The translations under genes were made by a program, and so were the position numbers. Below, piece after piece: positions 1 through 8,867 of a stretch of DNA of 42,937 nucleotides; the stretch's first letter is position 1; every line of letters begins with the position of its first letter. The notes beneath the pieces are model-generated. The model was not told the DNA's origin and made no database searches. It saw only the letters and a program-made list of their open reading frames with translations. The stretch spans positions 1 to 42,937 of the forward strand of contig NZ_BATA01000014.1 in NCBI RefSeq assembly GCF_000474235.1, in the 5' to 3' direction. This DNA comes from Halarchaeum acidiphilum MH1-52-1 (lineage in GTDB: Archaea; Halobacteriota; Halobacteria; Halobacteriales; Halobacteriaceae).

Positions 1-78
1 AGGCTTTGTGAGGTACTGAACGTTCGGATACGTTCCGGCGGGTGAGGGGTCGGGGACGGCGCTCGACCGGAACTGCAA

Positions 79-87
79 GTCTTAACC
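79..87 (+). promoter_or_regulatory. TATA-like box of the pantoate kinase gene
   Basis: The sequence gtcttaacc lies about 25 bases before the ATG at 112. That is the usual spacing for a haloarchaeal promoter driving a leaderless or nearly leaderless mRNA. Confidence 0.45.
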
Positions 88-111
88 GGGGGCCGTACCG
101 ATCACGAGTCA

Positions 112-945
112 ATGACTGGCGAGGCCGCGGCGTTCGTCCCCGGACACGTCACGGGGTTCTTCTCCGTCCACCAAGCGGGGACGCCGGCGAAGACGGGGTC
201 GCGTGGGGCGGGTGTGACGCTGACGGACGGCGTCACGGTTCGCGTCGCTCCGGCGGACGAGCGGACGGTGACGCTGAACGGGACCGAGACGGCGGTACCG
301 GCGGTGGAGCACGTCTTGGAGGCGCTCGACGTCACGGCGTCGGTGGCGGCGTCGACGGATCTCCCGGTCGGGGCGGGGTTCGGCGTCTCGGGCGGGATGG
401 CGCTCGGCGCGGCGCTGGCGGCGAACGGTGCGTTCGGGGGGGACCGCTCGGAGAACGAACTCGTGCGCCTCGCTCACGAGGGGGAGGTGACGGCGGGGAC
501 GGGATTGGGCGACGTGGTCGCGCAGGCGCGCGGCGGCGTTCCGATCCGCCTCGATCCGGGTGCGCCGCCGCACGGACAGCTCGATGGCGTGCCGGCGACG
601 GGCCGGATCGAGTACGTCTCGCTCGGCGAACTCTCGACGGCGGACGTGCTCGCTGGCTCGACGGCGCGGCTGTCGACGGCGGGCGTGCAGGCGCTGGACG
701 CGCTGCGCGAGCGCCCGACGATCGAGGAGTTCGTCCGGCGATCGCGGCGTTTCGCACAGCGGGCGGACCTCCTGACGCCGGAGGTGGAGGGGATCGTCAC
801 GGACGTCGTGGAGGCGGGCGGCGAGGCGTCGATGGCGATGCTCGGGCACACCGTGTTCGCGCTCGGACGCGGTCTCAGCGACGCGGGGTACGACGCGACG
901 GCGACGCGCGTGCACGACGCGGGCGCGAGTCTCACCGAGGAGTGA
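112..945 (+). CDS. Pantoate kinase (GHMP kinase family)
   Basis: Predicted pantoate kinase (277 aa), which phosphorylates pantoate to 4-phosphopantoate in the archaeal coenzyme A route that replaces PanC/PanK. The N-terminus (AAAFVPGHVTGFFSVH) and the glycine-rich stretch near residues 84-95 (LPVGAGFGVSGG) are the GHMP-kinase substrate and ATP-binding elements as arranged in the COG1829 family. The ATG at 112 follows a TATA-like box at leaderless spacing. The next gene downstream encodes the following enzyme of the same pathway, which strongly supports the call. Length is normal and no defect is seen. Confidence 0.92.
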   Translation: MTGEAAAFVPGHVTGFFSVHQAGTPAKTGSRGAGVTLTDGVTVRVAPADERTVTLNGTETAVPAVEHVLEALDVTASVAASTDLPVGAGFGVSGGMALGAALAANGAFGGDRSENELVRLAHEGEVTAGTGLGDVVAQARGGVPIRLDPGAPPHGQLDGVPATGRIEYVSLGELSTADVLAGSTARLSTAGVQALDALRERPTIEEFVRRSRRFAQRADLLTPEVEGIVTDVVEAGGEASMAMLGHTVFALGRGLSDAGYDATATRVHDAGASLTEE

Positions 946-972
946 GGACGCGTCGGGCGGCACGGCGAGGCG

Positions 973-985
973 CGGTATTTTTAGC
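973..985 (+). promoter_or_regulatory. TATA-like box of the phosphopantoate ligase gene
   Basis: An AT-rich element (ggtatttttagcg) sits about 25-30 bases before the ATG at 1008 in the 62-base gap after the kinase gene, suggesting that the ligase also has its own leaderless promoter. Confidence 0.45.
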
Positions 986-1007
986 GGTACGCGGCGGACT
1001 CGCACGT

Positions 1008-1769
1008 ATGAGCGACGAGGTCGACGTGCCGGAGGATCACCCGCGCTACCAGTCGCTGTTGACGCGTCACCGCATCGAGGCGGGCGTGGAGAAGGGGATC
1101 ACGAGCACGCAGGGGCTGATCGCGGAGGGGCGCGGGGAGGCGTTCGACTACCTGCTGGGCGAGGAGACGATCCCGAGCGCCGATCGGGCGGCGCGCGCCG
1201 CGGCGGCGCACTTCCTGCTCGCCGAGCACCCCGTGATCAGCGTGAACGGGAACGTCGCGGCGCTCGTGCCGGGCGAGGTGGTCGAACTCGCCGAGGCGAC
1301 GGACGCCGACATCGAGGTGAACCTCTTCGGGCGGACGGAGGAGCGCGTGCGCGCGATCGCGGCGCACCTCCGCGAGTACGGCGCGAGCGAGGTGAAGGGG
1401 CTGACGGCGGACGCGCGCATCCCGGGGCTGTCGCACGAGCGCGCGAAGGTCGATCGGGACGGGATCTACGACGCGGACGTGGTGCTCGTCCCCCTCGAAG
1501 ACGGCGATCGCGCCGAGGCGCTGGGCGAGATGGGGAAGACGGAGGTCGTGATCGACCTGAACCCGCTCTCGCGGAGCGCGCGGGTCGCGACGGTCCCGAT
1601 CATCGACAACATCCTGCGCGCGCTCCCGAACGTCGCGCGCCACGCCCGCGACCTCTCGGGGTCGCCCCGAGAGACGCTGACGGAGATCGTCGAGGGATTC
1701 GACCGGGAGGGCGCCTTGGATGCCGCGGAACGGCGTCTGCGGGAGGGCGCGACGCGCGAGTCGGAGTGA
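1008..1769 (+). CDS. 4-phosphopantoate--beta-alanine ligase (archaeal phosphopantothenate synthetase)
   Basis: Predicted 253-aa enzyme that condenses 4-phosphopantoate with beta-alanine using ATP to give 4'-phosphopantothenate, the second archaea-specific step of CoA synthesis (COG1701 family). Recognisable blocks are HPRYQSLLTRHRIEAGVEKGITS near the N-terminus (family start HPRY..L..R), HPVISVNGNVAAL in the middle, and VVIDLNPLSRSAR plus VPIIDNILRALPNV near the C-terminus. The ATG at 1008 is chosen because the family begins just there and a TATA-like box precedes it. An open frame continues upstream through the kinase gene in another phase, but that part has no homologous look. It partners the kinase just upstream. 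Confidence 0.93.
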   Translation: MSDEVDVPEDHPRYQSLLTRHRIEAGVEKGITSTQGLIAEGRGEAFDYLLGEETIPSADRAARAAAAHFLLAEHPVISVNGNVAALVPGEVVELAEATDADIEVNLFGRTEERVRAIAAHLREYGASEVKGLTADARIPGLSHERAKVDRDGIYDADVVLVPLEDGDRAEALGEMGKTEVVIDLNPLSRSARVATVPIIDNILRALPNVARHARDLSGSPRETLTEIVEGFDREGALDAAERRLREGATRESE

Positions 1770-1820
1770 GCGCCGGCGACGGGCCGTCGCCGCCACCCCG
1801 CACCACAAGACTCACCACGT

Positions 1821-1836
1821 TTTAGGAGCGCCTAAA
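1821..1836. promoter_or_regulatory. DtxR-box-like inverted repeat (candidate operator)
   Basis: Perfect inverted repeat TTTAGG-N4-CCTAAA with centre agcg. Its half-sites and 4-base spacing match the core of DtxR/IdeR-type boxes (TTAGG-N4-CCTAA). It overlaps the only TATA-like sequence ahead of the gene at 1873, a position where binding would block transcription. The regulator is inferred, not shown. Confidence 0.45.
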
Positions 1837-1872
1837 GATATGGCGCGGAGAACGACGCGGAAGGTGACGTAG

Positions 1873-2691
1873 ATGGTTGGACGCACACTCGACGAGATCC
1901 GCGAGCGCTTGGAGACGTACGCGTGCGCGGACGGGGCGTACTACCTCGCCTGTGCGCGGACGGGGGAGCGGCCGGTCCCCTCCGGCGAGCACCGGTTCCC
2001 GGATCGCGAGAGCGCGACGCGGGCCGCCGACCTCGTGGACGCCTACCGGGCGGAGTTGCGCCAGTACGATCCGCGTCTCCCGCATCGGGACGTCATCGTC
2101 CGACAGCTCCCGCGCGGGGCGGACGAGACCGAGCGCACCCACACGCCGACCGATCGGAGCGAGTTCTGTCACGAGGTCGCCGCCGCGGTCTTCGAGACGC
2201 TCTCCGGCGGCGGATTCCGCGACGCGGAGCGCGCCGTGATGGACGCCTATCTCGACGCCGCGGAGACCGTGGACGACCCCGACGACCTCTGTCTGCTCCT
2301 CCTGCGCAGCGTGGGCGCGGTGCTGGACGAGGCGCTCACCGCCCACGAGCAGGAGGTCGTGCTGAATCGGGCGGCGGGGCGCCTCGATCCGGTGGCCGCC
2401 CCGGACGACGCGCTCACGGACAGCCTCGACAGCGTCGCCGCCGCCGGCCTGCTCGACGCGTACCACGTCGACGGGCCGGGCGACTCGCCCACGGTCGCCC
2501 TCGACGGCTACGCGCTCGGTCGCGGTCAGCGCGTCCTCACGCTCCCGCTCGCGGTCGAGTTACTTCGACGCCGCCCGGGCGCGGACGTCCGCTTCGAGCC
2601 GACGCCGGACGACGAACCGGGCTTTCGCGTCACGGTCCTCGATCGGCCCCGCCATCACCCGCAGGGTCTCCTCCGGGTCGGCACCTCGTAG
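1873..2691 (+). CDS. Haloarchaeal protein of unknown function, possibly metal-regulated
   Basis: A 272-aa acidic, soluble-looking protein that I do not recognise as an enzyme. It has no signal peptide or membrane segment. The N-terminal half (about residues 1-95) carries a repeat-free alpha/beta pattern with a CACADGAYYLACARTGERP-type start rich in Cys, Arg and aromatic residues. The middle and C-terminal parts look helical, followed by a short beta-rich tail. A 10-codon ORF (1840-1872) ends directly before the ATG and could couple translation. The inverted repeat at 1821-1836 suggests regulation by a DtxR-like repressor. The gene is monocistronic, meeting the next gene tail to tail. Confidence 0.7.
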   Translation: MVGRTLDEIRERLETYACADGAYYLACARTGERPVPSGEHRFPDRESATRAADLVDAYRAELRQYDPRLPHRDVIVRQLPRGADETERTHTPTDRSEFCHEVAAAVFETLSGGGFRDAERAVMDAYLDAAETVDDPDDLCLLLLRSVGAVLDEALTAHEQEVVLNRAAGRLDPVAAPDDALTDSLDSVAAAGLLDAYHVDGPGDSPTVALDGYALGRGQRVLTLPLAVELLRRRPGADVRFEPTPDDEPGFRVTVLDRPRHHPQGLLRVGTS

Positions 2692-2700
2692 CGAACGGGG

Positions 2701-3606
2701 TTAACAGAACTCGCGGATGGCCGTCGCGACGGCCGGCGCGTCGTCGCCGAGCACGTAGACGATCGGCTCGACGCCGTAGCCGCCGGTCTGGTAGAGCGCG
2801 CGCGTTTCCGGCGCGTCCGCGACCACGTCGCGCACGGCCGCGCGGACGTCCGCGGACTCCGATTCGGCGGGGAACTCGACCGGCTCGTATCCCGCCTCAC
2901 CGAGGGCCGCCACGAGGTCGGCCGAGTACGCGACGTTGAGCGCGGCGCGCGCGTCGCTCCCGGCGTCGCGGGCCGCGAGGAGCACCGTGGCGACGTGCGC
3001 GGAGACGCCGAACTCGGGGTCCGCGGGGACGGTCGTCTGCCCCATCACGTCGAAGATCCGTCCGGGGACGCCCGCGACGTCCTCCGGGGTCTCCGCGTCG
3101 GGGAGGCACTCGACGAGGTTCGAGCCGACCGCGGGGATGCGCGTCGCGAACCCCGACGTCCGCTCCAAGAGGCGGACGCCGCGGCGGAGGTCGGCGAGGA
3201 CGTGCTCGCGCTCGCGGAGGGTGTCCTCGCCGGTCCCGCGGAAGTCGACGTCCGTTCCGGCGAGTTCGGGCATCTGCTCCGCGTGGACGTCGGCGAGCAC
3301 GTCGCCCGGCGCTTCGAGGTCGCGGACGAGCGCTTCGGCCTCCGCGAGCGCCCCCACGCGCGAGAGCGTGCCGTCCGCGAGACCGTCCGCCACCTCGGCG
3401 ACGTGGTCGGTGACGCGCTCGTCGTCGGCGATTTCCGCGCGAGTGCCGACCTCTCCCTTCGCGTACTTCGAGACGGCGCTCTGGCTCACGCCGAGGAGGT
3501 CGGCGACCGCCTGCTGGGTGAGTCCGCGTTCGCGGAGCGCCGCGGCGAGCAGCGAGCGATAGGTGGGGAGGAACTCGTCGACGACGACCTCCTCGACGAA
3601 GCGCAT
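2701..3606 (-). CDS. HTH-ThiN domain transcriptional regulator (ThiR-like)
   Basis: A 301-aa protein with an XRE-like helix-turn-helix at about residues 27-52 (LTQQAVADLLGVSQSAVSKY). A C-terminal ThiN-type domain spans about 130-300 (LRRGVRLLERTSGFATRIP, VGSNLVECLP, GRIFDVMGQ, and VEPIVYVLG near the end). ThiN fused to ThiD makes thiamine phosphate. ThiN fused to a DNA-binding domain is known as an archaeal thiamine-responsive repressor, so this is most likely a regulator that senses thiamine phosphates rather than an enzyme. The start directly abuts the stop of dcd (0 bases apart), so the two genes are probably co-transcribed. No thiamine synthesis gene is in view. Confidence 0.82.
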   Translation of the reverse strand: MRFVEEVVVDEFLPTYRSLLAAALRERGLTQQAVADLLGVSQSAVSKYAKGEVGTRAEIADDERVTDHVAEVADGLADGTLSRVGALAEAEALVRDLEAPGDVLADVHAEQMPELAGTDVDFRGTGEDTLREREHVLADLRRGVRLLERTSGFATRIPAVGSNLVECLPDAETPEDVAGVPGRIFDVMGQTTVPADPEFGVSAHVATVLLAARDAGSDARAALNVAYSADLVAALGEAGYEPVEFPAESESADVRAAVRDVVADAPETRALYQTGGYGVEPIVYVLGDDAPAVATAIREFC

Positions 3607-4218
3607 CTACTCGCCCCCCGTTCCGTGGCCGCCCTGCTCGCCGCCGAACTCCGCGTCGCCTTGGATGCGCGAGGCCTGCGGGCCGCGCTGGTCCTGATAC
3701 TTCGACCCGCGCTCGGCCCCATAGGGGCGCTCGGCGGGCGAGGAGAGCTCCGTGAAGACGAGTTGGCTGATGCGCATATCGGGGGAGAGGGCGACCGGGG
3801 CGGTACCGAGATTGGAGAGTTCGAGCGTGATCTGCCCGCGGTACCCGGGGTCGCACAGCCCGGCGGTCGCGTGCACGACGATGGCGAGTCGGCCGAGCGA
3901 CGAGCGACCGTCGACGTGGGCGACGAGATCGCGGGGGATCTCGACGCGTTCCTTCGTGGTGCCGAGGACGAAGTCGCCGGGATGGAGGATGAACTCCTCG
4001 TCGGCCTCGACGACGGTCTCGGTGACGTAGTCCTCGACCTCCCGCTCGTCGGTCGGGTGGATGCAGGGGATGTTGGCGTGCTGGAATTCGAGGAAGCGCT
4101 TGCCGAGTCGGACGTCGATGCTCGCGGGCTGGATCTGGAGTTCGGGATCGTCGAGCGGCTCGACGACGAGGTCGCCGGTCTCCAAGCGATCGAGGAGGTC
4201 GGCGTCGGAGAGGATCAT
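3607..4218 (-). CDS. dcd: dCTP deaminase
   Basis: A 203-aa enzyme of the dCTP deaminase/dUTPase trimer family, which deaminates dCTP to dUTP for thymidylate synthesis. Visible motifs are [13 protein letters not shown] near residues 27-40, [20 protein letters not shown] near 100-120, and [16 protein letters not shown], which holds the catalytic glutamate. The C-terminal tail is glycine-rich ([14 protein letters not shown], then a GGEQGG stretch), as in haloarchaeal homologues. The ATG follows a TATA-like gcttaacag at about 4244-4252 on this strand. It is divergent from pth2 and upstream of the ThiN regulator in the same direction. Confidence 0.95.
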   Translation of the reverse strand: MILSDADLLDRLETGDLVVEPLDDPELQIQPASIDVRLGKRFLEFQHANIPCIHPTDEREVEDYVTETVVEADEEFILHPGDFVLGTTKERVEIPRDLVAHVDGRSSLGRLAIVVHATAGLCDPGYRGQITLELSNLGTAPVALSPDMRISQLVFTELSSPAERPYGAERGSKYQDQRGPQASRIQGDAEFGGEQGGHGTGGE

Positions 4219-4310
4219 ACGCGTCGAGAGGACCCCCGGGCTGTTAAGCGGCCCCGTTCGCCCCGGCAGCGGGTCGCCACGCCTATGCCCGCCCGGCGGC
4301 TTGCGAGCGT

Positions 4311-4649
4311 ATGAAGCAGGTCATCGCCGCCCGGACGGACCTCGGGATGGGGCGGGGGAAGCTCGCCGCGCAGGTCGCGCACGCGGCCATGAACGCCGCG
4401 GAGAACGCCGACCCGGACGCCGTGCGCGCGTGGAAGGACGCCGGCCAGCCGAAGATCGTCGTGAAGGTCGGCTCCGAGTCGGAGCTGCTGGCGGTCGCGG
4501 AGAACGCGCGCCGACGCGGCCTCCCGACGTCGATCGTGCGCGACGCCGGGCGCACGCAGCTCGATCCGGGGACGGCGACGACGTGCGGGGTCGGTCCCGC
4601 GGAGGACAACGAGGTCGACGCCGTCACGGGCGACCTCTCGCTCTACTGA
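4311..4649 (+). CDS. pth2: Peptidyl-tRNA hydrolase Pth2
   Basis: A 112-aa archaeal/eukaryotic-type peptidyl-tRNA hydrolase that frees tRNAs from stalled peptides. The whole family fold is present: [25 protein letters not shown] at the start (with the active-site Lys and the conserved QVAHA), [25 protein letters not shown] and TTCGVGP towards the end. It is full length. A TATA-like gcctatgcc sits about 25 bases before the ATG. The stop TGA overlaps the ATG of truD, so the two are translationally coupled. Confidence 0.95.
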   Translation: MKQVIAARTDLGMGRGKLAAQVAHAAMNAAENADPDAVRAWKDAGQPKIVVKVGSESELLAVAENARRRGLPTSIVRDAGRTQLDPGTATTCGVGPAEDNEVDAVTGDLSLY

Positions 4650-6046
4650 TGCGCGGGGCGCACCCGATCGAGCGGGCCGTCGGCATCGGCTACTACGCGA
4701 GCGACGCGCCCGGGACCGGTGGGTCGCTGCGCGAGTCGGCCGCGGACTTCCGCGTGCGCGAACTGGAGGCCTTCGACACCGAACCGCTGGACGCGCCGAC
4801 GGGCGACTACCCGCACCTCGTCTTCCGCGCGACGCTCACGAACTGGGACACGAACGGGTTCGCGCGCGACCTCTCGAACAGGCTCGGGATCAGTCGCGAA
4901 CGCGTCTCGTGGGCCGGGACGAAGGACCGCAACGCCGTCACGACCCAGCTGTTCAGCGTGCGCGGCGTCGATCCCGACGACCTCCCCGAGATGCCGAACG
5001 CCGAGATCGAACTCGTCGGGCGCGCGGGCCGCCCCATCCGATTCGGCGACCTCCGCGGGAACGACTTCACCATCGTCGTCCGCGACGCCGATCCCGCGTC
5101 GGTGAGCGACGTGACGGGCGAACTCGCGGCGTTCGGGGGAACGGACGCGAACGACGCGAGCGACGGGGAGGGACGCACCCCGGGCGGCGAGGGAGACGGC
5201 GACGAGCGCGACGCTACCGGGGGAGCGACGAGCGTCGGCGTTCCGAACTTCTTCGGTCAGCAGCGCTTCGGGAGCTATCGGCCCGTCACGCACGAGGTCG
5301 GGCTGGCCGTCCTCCGCGGCGACTGGGAGGGCGCCGTGATGGCGTACATCGGGAACCCATCGCCGGACGAGCCGCCGGAGACCCGCGAGGCCCGGGCGTT
5401 CGTCGAGGAGACGCGCGACTGGAGCGCGGCCATCGAGCGCTATCCGAGACGGCTGCGCTACGAGCGCGCGGTGCTGAACGCGCTCGCGGAGAACGGCGGA
5501 GAGGACGAGGAGGACTTCCGCGAGGCCCTCGAAACGTTCCCGTCGAACCTCCAGCGACTCTTCGTCCACGCCGCCCAGTCGTACGTCTTCAACCTGATCC
5601 TCTCGGAGCGCCTCGAACGCGGTCTGCCGTTCGACCGCGCACTCGCGGGCGACGTCGTCTGCTTCGCGGACACCGACGGCGAACCGGTCCTCCCGGACGT
5701 CGATCGGACACAGCGCGTCACCGAAGGCCGCGTGGAGGTCGTGAACCGCCACCTCGAACGGGGACGGGCGTTCGTCACCGCGCCGCTGGTCGGCACGGAC
5801 ACGGCGTTCGGCGAGGGCGAACCGGGCGAGATCGAGCGCGCGGTCTGCGAGGACGTCGGCGTCGAACCGGAAGACTTCGACCTCCCCGGATCGTTCGACT
5901 CGACGGGGACGCGGCGCGCGATCCTCGTCCGGAGCGACGTGGCGGTCTCGTACGACCCGCTCACGTTCGACTTCGCGCTCCCGAAGGGCAGCTACGCGAC
6001 CGTCCTCCTCCGGGAGTACCTCAAGAGCGGTCCCCTCGACCTCTGA
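4649..6046 (+). CDS. truD: tRNA pseudouridine(13) synthase TruD
   Basis: A 465-aa pseudouridine synthase that modifies U13 of tRNAs. The catalytic-Asp motif [12 protein letters not shown] is at about residues 89-100 and the family motif [13 protein letters not shown] follows at about 205-220. The C-terminal region (QRVTEGRV, then [26 protein letters not shown]) is typical of archaeal TruD. Between residues about 160 and 200 there is an acidic, Gly/Asp-rich low-complexity insert ([23 protein letters not shown]) that is probably a disordered surface loop. The start ATG overlaps the pth2 stop (ATGA). Earlier in-frame codons read back into pth2 and were rejected. Confidence 0.94.
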   Translation: MRGAHPIERAVGIGYYASDAPGTGGSLRESAADFRVRELEAFDTEPLDAPTGDYPHLVFRATLTNWDTNGFARDLSNRLGISRERVSWAGTKDRNAVTTQLFSVRGVDPDDLPEMPNAEIELVGRAGRPIRFGDLRGNDFTIVVRDADPASVSDVTGELAAFGGTDANDASDGEGRTPGGEGDGDERDATGGATSVGVPNFFGQQRFGSYRPVTHEVGLAVLRGDWEGAVMAYIGNPSPDEPPETREARAFVEETRDWSAAIERYPRRLRYERAVLNALAENGGEDEEDFREALETFPSNLQRLFVHAAQSYVFNLILSERLERGLPFDRALAGDVVCFADTDGEPVLPDVDRTQRVTEGRVEVVNRHLERGRAFVTAPLVGTDTAFGEGEPGEIERAVCEDVGVEPEDFDLPGSFDSTGTRRAILVRSDVAVSYDPLTFDFALPKGSYATVLLREYLKSGPLDL

Positions 6047-6089
6047 GGAAGCAGGGCGGTTTTACGTCGGAGGATCCTTCGTCCGGCGT

Positions 6090-6812
6090 ATGGAGTGTTC
6101 GCGTTGCGGGTCCCCTCTCGAGAAACCGGGCGATTACTGCCTGCGCTGTGAGACCCGTAACGCGGACGCGGTCGTCGTCCACGCCGAGCGCGACCACGCG
6201 ACGCTGACGTTCCTCGACGAGGAGGAGATCGTGGGACGGACGGACATCGCGACGACGCCGGAGGCGGACGCGGACCTCGAAGGGCGGCGGGTGCGGAACT
6301 TCGCGGGACGGATCGCCGACGAGGTGCGACGGAAGCGCCCGGAGGAGGTGTACGTCGCGGGCGACCGGGCGGTCGTGCAGGCGGTGCGAGCGGACCTCCA
6401 CTACGACGTCTATCGCGTTCCCGAGGACGATCCCGTCGCGGCCGTCCTCGAACGGCGGGAGGAGCGCGAGCTCGACGTCGTGGAGAAGGCGCCCTCGGAG
6501 AAGATCGGCGGGACGCACAGCACGCTGATCGGCGGCCGTGTGGGTCAGCGCGCGATCCGCGAGGTGGCCGCCCACCCGCACGTGAAGAAGGTGATTCCGG
6601 GACCGATCGAGGCGGGCGGATCGGGCGCGCGCGGCGGCGTTCGCGCGAAGGTGACGCGCGCGGACGACAATGGGAACGTCCGCCTGCTGATCCGCGACGG
6701 TTCCAGCGTGCAGGAGAACCGCGTCGTCACGACGGCGATGGATCGCGAGACCGGCGAGCGCGTCCGCGACGATCTCAACGAGGCGCTGGAGGAGGCCGAC
6801 CTCGCGGGATAG
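6090..6812 (+). CDS. DUF2103 zinc-ribbon protein
   Basis: A 240-aa protein matching the archaeal DUF2103 family (predicted metal-binding). It starts with a zinc ribbon ([18 protein letters not shown], residues 3-20), followed by an alpha/beta domain. A conserved central block, [24 protein letters not shown], lies near residues 133-156, and a basic stretch [16 protein letters not shown] follows. The biochemical role is not established. The zinc ribbon and the basic, Gly-rich C-terminal half would fit nucleic acid or ribosome binding, which is inference. It lies among translation genes with its own TATA-like box (ggttttacg, about 6057). Confidence 0.8.
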   Translation: MECSRCGSPLEKPGDYCLRCETRNADAVVVHAERDHATLTFLDEEEIVGRTDIATTPEADADLEGRRVRNFAGRIADEVRRKRPEEVYVAGDRAVVQAVRADLHYDVYRVPEDDPVAAVLERREERELDVVEKAPSEKIGGTHSTLIGGRVGQRAIREVAAHPHVKKVIPGPIEAGGSGARGGVRAKVTRADDNGNVRLLIRDGSSVQENRVVTTAMDRETGERVRDDLNEALEEADLAG

Positions 6813-6939
6813 CGCGGACCCGCGCGGCGACGCTCGCGTGACGGCGGGCGAAGATGCGGAGCCGCGAGCGAAGACGGGGAGCGAGCGCGAGTGCCGACTC
6901 GCAGGGCTTATGTGCGCGCTGGGGCTAGTAGTCGATATC

Positions 6940-7227
6940 ATGGCCAGCAAGGGCTCCAACGGCACCGGTAGCGCGGGGCGCTTCGGCGCGCGCTACGGTC
7001 GCGTCGCGCGGCGCCGCGTCAGCGAGATCGAGAGCGACACGAACGCCGATCACACCTGTCCGGACTGCGGCTCGGACTCCGTGGACCGCAAGGGCACGGG
7101 CATCTGGCAGTGCGGCAAGTGCGGCTACAAGTTCGCTGGCGGCGCGTACCGACCGTCCACGCCCGGCGGTGAGGCCGTCACGCGCTCCATTCGCACCGCG
7201 CTCGCCGAAGAGGAATCCGAGGCGTAA
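6940..7227 (+). CDS. rpl37ae: 50S ribosomal protein L37Ae
   Basis: A 95-aa zinc-ribbon protein of the large ribosomal subunit. The basic N-terminus ([19 protein letters not shown]) and the Cys-4 zinc finger ([23 protein letters not shown], about residues 39-61), followed by [14 protein letters not shown], are diagnostic of L37Ae/eL43. The ATG at 6940 is chosen because upstream in-frame codons have no family similarity and a TATA-like box (gcttatgtg, about 6907) lies at the right distance. It begins the conserved archaeal cluster L37Ae-RpoP-Pcc1-prefoldin-DUF3194. Confidence 0.96.
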   Translation: MASKGSNGTGSAGRFGARYGRVARRRVSEIESDTNADHTCPDCGSDSVDRKGTGIWQCGKCGYKFAGGAYRPSTPGGEAVTRSIRTALAEEESEA

Positions 7228-7233
7228 CGCTCC

Positions 7234-7368
7234 ATGGCGTACAAGTGCTCCCGCTGTAAGCGCGACGTCGAACTGGACGCCTACGGTGGCGTCCGCTGCC
7301 CCTACTGCGGGCACCGCGTCCTGCTGAAGGAGCGCAGCCGCGACGTCAAGGAAGTCAACGTCGAATAA
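7234..7368 (+). CDS. rpoP: DNA-directed RNA polymerase subunit P (Rpo12)
   Basis: A 44-aa RNA polymerase subunit, the archaeal counterpart of eukaryotic Rpb12, which helps assemble the Rpo3/Rpo10/Rpo11 platform. It starts [19 protein letters not shown] and has a zinc ribbon formed by CSRC and CPYCG, then [10 protein letters not shown]. The gene starts six bases after the L37Ae stop and ends TAA at 7366-7368. It is too short for a typical ORF caller but fully conserved in length. Confidence 0.95.
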   Translation: MAYKCSRCKRDVELDAYGGVRCPYCGHRVLLKERSRDVKEVNVE

Positions 7369-7391
7369 CACGGATCGGACCACCGGGAGAC

Positions 7392-7664
7392 GTGCGCGCG
7401 ACCCACCGGACGTCCCTCGTTTTCTCCTACGATTCCGAGCGCGTAGCGACGGCGATCGCTCGCACGCTCAGCGTCGAGACCGGCGAGATCGAGGGCGGGC
7501 GGACGCGCGCGCGCCTCGAACGCGACGGCGCCACCGTCCGCATCACGGTGACGGCGACGGACCTGACCGCGCTGCGTGCGGGGACGAACTCGTGGACGAC
7601 GCTGATCGAAGTCGCCGAGCGCGCGACCGAAGCGGGGGCGGACGCCGCGACCCTAGATGAGTAG
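7392..7664 (+). CDS. pcc1: KEOPS complex subunit Pcc1
   Basis: A 90-aa dimerisation subunit of the KEOPS complex, which makes the t6A modification at position 37 of ANN-decoding tRNAs. The family pattern is present: alternating strands with a central helix, [14 protein letters not shown] near residues 16-30 and the conserved ending [17 protein letters not shown] near 62-78. It uses a GTG start 23 bases after rpoP. Its place between rpoP and prefoldin beta matches the usual archaeal gene order. Confidence 0.88.
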   Translation: MRATHRTSLVFSYDSERVATAIARTLSVETGEIEGGRTRARLERDGATVRITVTATDLTALRAGTNSWTTLIEVAERATEAGADAATLDE

Positions 7665-7824
7665 GTCGTAGGTTCTTCAGTCCGGGGTGCGTGGTTCCGA
7701 GTGCCGGTCCGACGGATGGGTCGGGCGCTCGGTCTTCGGGCCCCGGCCCGTCCGATTCCCCCTCCCCTCTCGACCGGCTCTTCCGAACCGGCGAGCGCGA
7801 GCGGTGGCGATGGGCAAAGCGGGG

Positions 7825-7833
7825 GTTTTTACC
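7825..7833 (+). promoter_or_regulatory. TATA-like box of prefoldin beta
   Basis: The sequence gtttttacc is about 25 bases before the ATG at 7856, which fits a leaderless start. It follows a 190-base gap (7665-7855) in which I see no gene. Confidence 0.45.
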
Positions 7834-7855
7834 TCCGGACGTGCAGGTATCGTGC

Positions 7856-8239
7856 ATGCAGGGCAACCTTCCGCCCGAGGCGCAGGAGAAGCTCGAAGAG
7901 CTGCAGGACCTTCAGGAGAAGGCCCAGACGGTCGCGACCCAGAAGCAGCAGGCCGAGACCCAGCTCAGCGAGGCCGAGACGGCTCTCGACGAGCTCGACG
8001 AGATCGACGAGGACACCGTCATGTACCGCGAGGTCGGCGAACTCCTCGTCCAGACCGACTACGCGGAAGCGCAGGAGGACCTCGAGGAGAAGGTCGACAA
8101 CCTCGAGATCCGCGTGCAGTCGCTGGAGAAACAGGAGCAGCGCGTCGAGGACCAGTTCGAGGAGCTTCAGGAGGAGCTTCAGGGCATGCTCGGTGGTGCG
8201 GGCGGCATGATGGGCGGCGGTCCCGCCGGCGGCGCGTAA
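7856..8239 (+). CDS. pfdB: Prefoldin subunit beta
   Basis: A 127-aa subunit of the hexameric chaperone prefoldin, which holds unfolded proteins for the thermosome. Two long heptad coiled coils (about residues 8-50 and 75-112) flank the short beta hairpin [17 protein letters not shown], the classic prefoldin layout. The C-terminus ends in a flexible Gly/Met tail ([12 protein letters not shown]), as in haloarchaeal homologues. The ATG at 7856 was picked over upstream in-frame codons because the family starts [14 protein letters not shown] directly after it and the promoter spacing fits. Confidence 0.94.
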   Translation: MQGNLPPEAQEKLEELQDLQEKAQTVATQKQQAETQLSEAETALDELDEIDEDTVMYREVGELLVQTDYAEAQEDLEEKVDNLEIRVQSLEKQEQRVEDQFEELQEELQGMLGGAGGMMGGGPAGGA

Positions 8240-8243
8240 GGCG

Positions 8244-8486
8244 ATGCCGAGCGACGAGGTAGTCGTCCAGACCGCCGCGGAAGCCGCGGAGGGCTACGTC
8301 TTCTCGCAGGTGAAACAGTCCGACGTCCGCGACATCGACGTCGCGGTGACGTTCGAAGACGGCGTGCTCACGGTGGACGTCTACCTGAACGCGCCGGACG
8401 CCGGTGTCGACGAGGACGAACTCGCGGACGACGCCGCGCGCGTCGGTCGCGAGGCGGTCGACGACCTCTTCGCGGCGGAGGAGTAA
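8244..8486 (+). CDS. DUF3194 family protein
   Basis: An 80-aa small acidic protein of the archaeal DUF3194 family, function unknown. The predicted fold is helix-strand-strand-helix (TAAEAAEGYVFSQVKQSDVRD, then DIDVAVTFEDGVLTVDVYLNA, then a C-terminal amphipathic helix). It begins four bases after the prefoldin beta stop and is almost always its neighbour in archaea, so it is probably co-expressed and may act with the chaperone. That link is inferred from gene order only. Confidence 0.85.
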   Translation: MPSDEVVVQTAAEAAEGYVFSQVKQSDVRDIDVAVTFEDGVLTVDVYLNAPDAGVDEDELADDAARVGREAVDDLFAAEE

Positions 8487-8800
8487 CCACCGGCGCGTTC
8501 TTCGGTTCTCTCGAGTCGCGAGCCGCAGGTGTGGCGAACACCGATCCGTCCGTTCCGCGCGGCGAGTGGACCGGGGGTTTCGTGGATCGCCGCGCGAGTG
8601 CGGTTACATGGGGGACCATGGTCCCGTCTTCCGAGAAGAAGTCGAGGCGTGTCAGCGGACGCTCGCGCCGAACAGGAGAGTGATGATGCCATCGATACCG
8701 GCGGCCGCAACGAGAGTCGTGATCGAGTCGGTCTGCGTCGAGACGCCAGCTTCGCCGGTCTCGCGGACTCACGGTGTTCCGCGCGTGGGCACGAAAAGGT

Positions 8801-8867
8801 CGGTCGCGATCAGGCGGTGCGGCCGCGGTCGATCGGAGGCGGTCGCGATCAGGCGGTGCGGCCGCGG
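8801..8867. repeat. 28-bp direct repeat, period 39, in a convergent intergenic gap
   Basis: Two identical 28-base copies (cggtcgcgatcaggcggtgc followed by ggccgcgg) lie at 8801-8828 and 8840-8867. The rest of the gap 8487-8969 between two convergent genes holds no gene I can support. It is GC-rich and ends in a small inverted stretch around cgcgagcgctccgcgctcgcg. Confidence 0.8.

Noticed and set aside
42-1007. Open frame upstream of and in phase with the phosphopantoate ligase, suggesting a fusion protein
   Set aside because: It overlaps the pantoate kinase in another frame and is Gly/Arg-rich shadow sequence; the ligase family starts at 1008.
8669-8775. Minus-strand small hydrophobic peptide ending LLFGAS in the convergent gap
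   Set aside because: No start codon exists in frame after the preceding stop. Kept only as a remark because it could be another frameshifted remnant.
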